Below are positions 59,137 through 64,000 of a DNA stretch of 64,000 nucleotides, piece after piece; within the stretch, counting starts at the first letter, position 1; every line of letters begins with the position of its first letter. A model generated the notes under the pieces. The model did no database searches. It worked only from the letters and a program-made list of their open reading frames with translations, and had not been told where the DNA came from. The DNA comes from Gentiana macrophylla (taxonomy: Eukaryota; Streptophyta; Magnoliopsida; Gentianales; Gentianaceae), in contig CM047806.1 of assembly GCA_026214975.1 (NCBI GenBank), positions 54,329,947-54,393,946 on the forward strand. The letters are read 5' to 3'. A program made the position numbers and the translations under genes.

Positions 59137-62100
59137 ATGGGGCATTTTGCTGATGAGGAAAGTGAAACAAAAGGGATGGATAGTCGGGCAGTTCGGACGA
59201 TTCATCAAATAACCGTAGTAGTAGTAGTGCACATTACATTCATAAGGTCGAGTTCCCCCTAAACAAAGCTTGTTGAAAGAGTTCAAATCCACTTTGAAGG
59301 AAACGCTTTCTCAGACGATCCTTTATTTACCATTTAAGGATCAAACGAGGTCTCAAAAGTGATCCTTGATTTCAGGCTGTTTTTCCTGTACTAGATTGGG
59401 GTAGAGGTTATAGTTTTGATAAATTCAAAGGTGATCTTATTGCTGGACTCACAATTGCTAGCCTTTGCATTCCTCAGGTTCCAACATTAAATTAAATTTA
59501 TTTGCAATATATATAGAAGAAGAAAAAAAAACCATGAATATTATTTTTAACAAATGTCTGGTTTATATATATATATAACAGGATATTGGATACTCAAAGC
59601 TTGCAAATTTACCTCCTCAATATGGATTATGTAAGTATATATTCAATTCTTACAAACATATTTATCAGCTTATTATATATCACGATGAATTGAAATGATG
59701 TTTTTTTTTAAATTTCTTTTCAACTTATATATTCCAGACTCTAGTTTTGTTCCACCCTTGATCTATGCCATAATGGGTAGCTCACGCGATATAGCCATTG
59801 GACCCGTGAGTCGTGGTTTCTCTCTTGTTAGGGACTCTTCTTGCAAATGAGATCGATCCCACGAAGAATCTGGTTGATTATAGGCGGCTAGCCTTCACAG
59901 CTACTTTTTCGGCGGGTGTAACACAGGCTACACTCGGCATTTTAAGGTATTTGAGACAATAATTCAACACATACATACACATACACACACACTCTTATGA
60001 GTTTTTCAAATTTCATTCGAGAGGTTCGTTTTCTTGCTTGCAGGTTGGGTTTTCTGATCGATTTTCTTTGCGCATGCTGCTGTTGTTGGATTCATGGGGT
60101 GCGCGCTGTAACGATTGCCTTGCAACAGCTTAAAGGTTTCCTTGAATTAAAGATTTCACTAAGAAATCTGATCTCATATCTGTAATGAACTCAGTTATTA
60201 GCTCTGCCCATCATGGTGTAAGTAATTAACCATTTCTCTATCTTTCCTATATATATTTAAGAATATAAGCAATTATATATATTATCTTTTCAATTTTCAT
60301 ATGATTTAATTAAGAAATGCCATCTACAAAATTGCAGTGGAACTGGGAGACAATTGTAATAGGAGCAACTTTTCTTGTTTTTCTGCTAATCGTATGTTTA
60401 TTGTAAGTCTTTGATGCTCTTATGATTAATGCTGCAATATTCTATTTTCAATGCATGAACATTTTACCTTAAAATCAAAACTTATTTGTTGATCTGATAA
60501 TTAATACATTACAGGGGAAGAAAAACAAAAAATTATTTTGGGTGTCTGCAATTGCCCCTTTGATTTCAGTCATCCTGTCTACTATCTTTGTGTTCATAAC
60601 ACATGCAGAAAAGAATGGAGTTCAAATTGTAAGTGAATTCATTGATTTATTATTTATTTATTTTTCAAGAATAATGTTTTTGTCTTTTAATACTAAATTC
60701 ATTATGCCTCAACATACCTTTTATCTCAGTATATATATACATACATATTTTTTTCGCTGCTTTTTTTCATTGTGGAACAGCACTTAACACTACGCTCTAA
60801 TTTCTTGAGAGTGATTATATATCCTCAGGTCAAACACATTGACAAAGGAATTAATCCTCCTTCAGTTGATGAAATTTTCTTTACGGGCGATTATCTTCTG
60901 AAAGGTGTTAGAATAGGAACAGTTGCTGGAATGGTTGCGTTGACGGTATGTATCTCTCATATTCTATGGAGCAAACATTTTCTTTTGTAATTAACTAGGA
61001 AATGTGGACTTAATTAAACTTTTTTAATTTTCTACTTTAATAAACAGGAAGCTGTTGCAATTGGAAGAACATTTGCTGCCATGAAAGACTATCAATGGAT
61101 GGAAACAAAGAAATGGTAGCCCTTGGAACAATGAATATTGTTGGTTCAATGACTTCGTGCTACGTTGCCACAGGTAAATGAAAAAAATGCTTTTTAGAAA
61201 GCTCGTATTAATTAATTAATTAGCTAGAAATCGTGATTAATTCGTGACGCTTATAAACATAATTGGTGCGGCGCAGGTTCGCTTTCAAGATCGCAGTAAA
61301 CTACATGGCAGGATGTCAAACAGCGATATCCAACATTATAATGTCGTTAGTCGTGTTCCTGACACTGGAATTCATGACCCCGCTTTCAAATACACCGAAC
61401 GCCATCCTCTCTTCCATCATCATCTCTGCCGTCATTGGTTTGATAGATTACGACGCAGCAATCTTGATCTGGAAGATCGATAAATTCCGATTTTGTTGCT
61501 TGTATGGGTGCCTTTCTTTGGTGTCGCTTTTGTCTCCGTTGAGATTGGCCTTTTGATCGCGGTCTCAATATCATTTGCTAAAATACTACTTCAAGTTACG
61601 CTGCCAAGGACAACGCTTCTCGGAGGATACCGCGGACAAATGTATATAGAAACATTCAACAGTATCCAGAGGCACTTAAGGTTCCTAGTCTCTTGATTGT
61701 CAGGGTTGATTCTGCTATTTACTTTTCAAACTCCAACTACATTCGCGAAAGGTAATGTGAACATCGATCATTCGACTTTTATAATGGAATGTCCTAATTA
61801 TTCGCGAGGCCGGTCATAACATCATATATTTTATGGTTTTTTGCAGGATATTGAGATGGTTGACTGATGAAGAAGAGCTACTAAAAGTTTCTGCTTTTCC
61901 CAAAATTCAGTTTCTAATTGTGGAAATGTCACGTAAGCCTTTCTCGATCGATCCCTTTTGTGTCCAATTTCTTTTTTTTTTTTTTTTTCTTGAAAATATA
62001 TTATGAGATATATATTGATTAATGGGTTGCGTGCGTGCGTGGGTGGGCAGCTGTTACGGACATTGATACGAGTGGGATCCATGCTTTAGAGGAATTACAT

Positions 62101-62273
62101 AATAGTCTCAAAGAAGAGAAATGTGCAGCTTGTTCTTGCTAACCTGGGTCAAATAGTGGTGGACAAACTTCATGCTTCGAATTTTCCGGATTTAATCGGG
62201 CTGGACATGATATTCCCTCACTGTTGCAGATGCAGTACTTACTTGTTCTTCAAAATTACAGGAAGAAGTTTAG
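59137..62273 (+). pseudogene. SULTR1: Group-1 sulfate transporter (SULTR1-like), frame broken by one-base indels
   Basis: SULTR1 proteins import sulfate with protons across the plasma membrane. Eleven exons can be placed: 59106 (ATG at 59137)-59477, 59582-59630, 59738-59946, 60044-60217, 60338-60402, 60515-60628, 60829-60945, 61048-61173, 61277-61751, 61847-61932, 62051-62273. All have GT-AG borders. The coding sum (1,979 bp) equals the usual length of about 650-660 residues. Recognisable parts: N-terminus MGHFADEE, HYIHKVEF, DKFKGDLIAGLTIASLCIPQ, SSFVPPLIYAIMGSSRDIAI, HIDKGINPPSVDEIFF, NIIMSLVVFL, and the C-terminal STAS domain with VTDIDTSGIHALEEL. Both the membrane part and STAS are present. 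About 15 single-base gains or losses, mostly in homopolymers, shift the frame in exons 1, 3, 4, 8, 9 and 11 (for example CAATGG for CAAATGG at 61102). I see no nonsense substitutions. It is either a real gene with consensus errors or a very young pseudogene. Confidence 0.85.
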
Positions 62274-62618
62274 CTTCTTAAATTAATGCATTGATTCCGC
62301 GGCCGGCCTCGATCCGATATATAAAAATATCAAAGTATCATCAGCCTAGCCTCCATGAAGTTATTATTAATGAGAAGAATAATACACATAAATGGGCAGG
62401 CACCATTGACAAAAGTCCTTTTTCGTTTATGTTTAGTATTAATGAGAAGAATTAGTATTATTGTCAATGACCATAAAAGTAGAGATAGAGTTAGAATGCA
62501 GAACTTTTTCTCTTGTGGTTTTATTATTCCTTTCCCACAGAACATTCATGATACACGATGCATCAAGTTATTATTTGTGAGAGGACTCTAACAACCTGTA
62601 TCATATCACACCCTAAAA
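62274..62618 (+). other. 3' flank of the transporter gene
   Basis: About 345 bp to the gap. AT-rich, with nothing else recognised. The word ATTAATGAGAAGAAT is repeated (62367 and 62439). Confidence 0.5.
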
Positions 62619-62718
62619 NNNNNNNNNNNNNNNNNNNNNNNNNNNNNNNNNNNNNNNNNNNNNNNNNNNNNNNNNNNNNNNNNNNNNNNNNNNNNNNNNN
62701 NNNNNNNNNNNNNNNNNN
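62619..62718. other. Assembly gap of exactly 100 N
   Basis: 100 N is the usual placeholder for a join of unknown size. Order and distance across it are not measured by sequence. Confidence 0.98.
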
Positions 62719-64000
62719 TGGGTTCAAACCTCTCTCGCCAACATTGCCATACCATTTATGTTGTTCAAGTGTTTATCGCATGAGGCCGCTTTGTTGACCT
62801 TGTAATGCCCTTTATATGCCTGTATGGACATGTTGGCCCAGGCTCTTTGTTATAGGCCACACTTGAGGGGACATGTTGAAGTACTTTGTGTTTAACGTGT
62901 AAATTACCTACCTCCCAACAAATTAAGCTTTTGGGAGAGATCGTAATTCAACATGCTTATATTACAATTTTAAAAGCATAAGTTTGTCAGTGAAGTCGTA
63001 ATCTTGCATGGTATTATCGTAGGAAATCTTGCATTAGAAACTCTCACAGACCAGTTTTGAACCGTGGAAGATATTATTGGGGAAAAATCATTCGTGTTTT
63101 ATTTTCTTTATCAGGGTTCGTGTTCTAGGATATGGCAACGGGATTCTTATTGGGATGCTCGTCCATCTTCGAGAAGGTAGTATGCTCTTCCCATCACTTG
63201 ACAGTACCATCCATGATAGTGCCTAAACAAGTTACCTGAGTTTACTGTGGTTGTGTTCATGTCATGCAGTAGTGAATATCCACTTTTATTCCGCGCCAAA
63301 ATATCTGTGCTGGTTGTGGAGAAGCCTCATGGTCTGATAGAAGCTCGAGTAATTTTGGTGTTGCTTCAATGGAATCTGATAGGAAAGCTGAGTTGGATAT
63401 CCCTGGCAGAAATAGTTTTAATTTCAGTTCCGCTCTCCCCATTCTATTGAAATACACAAGGATTTGCAGAAGGGGATTTTACTTCTTAAGAAAAGTGTGG
63501 CATGCATTAATGCGTACGGCTATAATTTGCTTTGTCTGGATGTGCCTGCTGAGTCTTCTACATTTGAATCATTCACAAGGCTGCTGGCGACACTTTCTTC
63601 TGTCAAAGAAGGACAATCGATTGCCTCTTTAAGAATAGCTTGCTCAAGGTATCTTTCCAACGTCTAAAGCATTTCCCAGGCTGTCTTTTTCGGTCCGTTG
63701 TTCTGAGCTCTGTTTTTGCACAGTTTATGGCCGGACAATTTTCCGATAATTAAGGCTTATTCCATCAAGTATATATTAAACAGCACAATTCCATTTAAAC
63801 TGTATGGTAGTTTCCCTGTGCTTGTTTGTTTAAACCTTGCTGTTAGAAATCCAAAACAGGCTTGAAATGTTTAAACTTGTTCGTTTAATATAGTTTGTTT
63901 ATTTTTATTAAAAGGGCAGCCCGTGCATAGAAGCACCCACCTATGCAGGGTTTGCGTACGGCCAGCGCCATTCAGTCCTACCGTACACTGTCTTACCTTA
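62719..64000 (+). pseudogene. ATG14: Second, partial copy of the ATG14-like gene (introns 8-10, exons 9-10)
   Basis: Colinear with 17095-18377 along its whole 1,282 bp. It begins inside the TRIM of intron 8, passes exons 9 and 10 and ends in the Au SINE of intron 10. Differences are about six substitutions, one altered stretch (near 62775) and about six one-base deletions in short homopolymers. Two deletions fall in exon 10 (CTTTTTA to CTTTTA near 63286; GCCTCTCC to GCTCTCC near 63432) and break its frame; one silent-looking AAA to AGA (Lys to Arg) lies near 63633. It could be an alternative haplotype, a misplaced contig end or a real duplication. The copy runs off the window. Confidence 0.85.

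Overview
The window is nuclear DNA from a flowering plant, most likely a eudicot. It is AT-rich and full of LTR retrotransposons, MITEs, a LINE and a tRNA-derived SINE of the plant Au type. Genes have short exons with GT-AG introns. The species cannot be named from sequence alone. I see two real host genes. Nearly everything else that codes is transposon debris.

Layout. 1-10807 is a nest of transposons: the 5' end of a minus-strand Gypsy-like element (tRNA-Asp primer site), an LTR-like fragment, and a Mutator-like (MULE) transposase remnant split by a complete non-autonomous LTR element (3253-8894, target duplication GCCCT). The MULE terminal repeat ends about 210 bp before the first host gene. 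11016-23561 is a 12-exon, 485-codon gene for a plant ATG14-like subunit of the autophagy PI3-kinase complex. Its frame is intact, but its introns carry copia fragments, a TRIM and an Au SINE.

26580-36773 is a Tat-clade Gypsy element on the minus strand (gag, protease, RT, two RNase H domains, integrase). It has a separate plus-strand ORF between pol and the 3' LTR, and a MITE in that LTR only. 37522-46662 is a copia element with near-identical 181-bp LTRs and target duplication CTAGT. It lacks gag and is interrupted by an L1-type LINE. 47503-55529 holds smaller remnants: copia pieces, a TAA-flanked MITE and the 5' end of a short-LTR Gypsy.

57050-62273 is a group-1 sulfate transporter gene (SULTR1-like). 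All its exons and splice sites are recognisable, but about 15 one-base indels break the frame. A 100-N gap (62619-62718) follows. After it, the window ends in a roughly 99% identical second copy of ATG14 introns 8-10 and exons 9-10, again with one-base homopolymer deletions. The simplest reading is that the right end comes from a less well polished contig, and that the ATG14 segment is an alternative haplotype or a false duplication. A true recent duplication and pseudogenisation remain possible.

I found no previously undescribed biological system. The most useful observations are the assembly/duplication signal, the indel-only decay of the transporter, the dated order of nested insertions, the antisense ORF of the Tat element, and a cluster of short palindromes inside an LTR.
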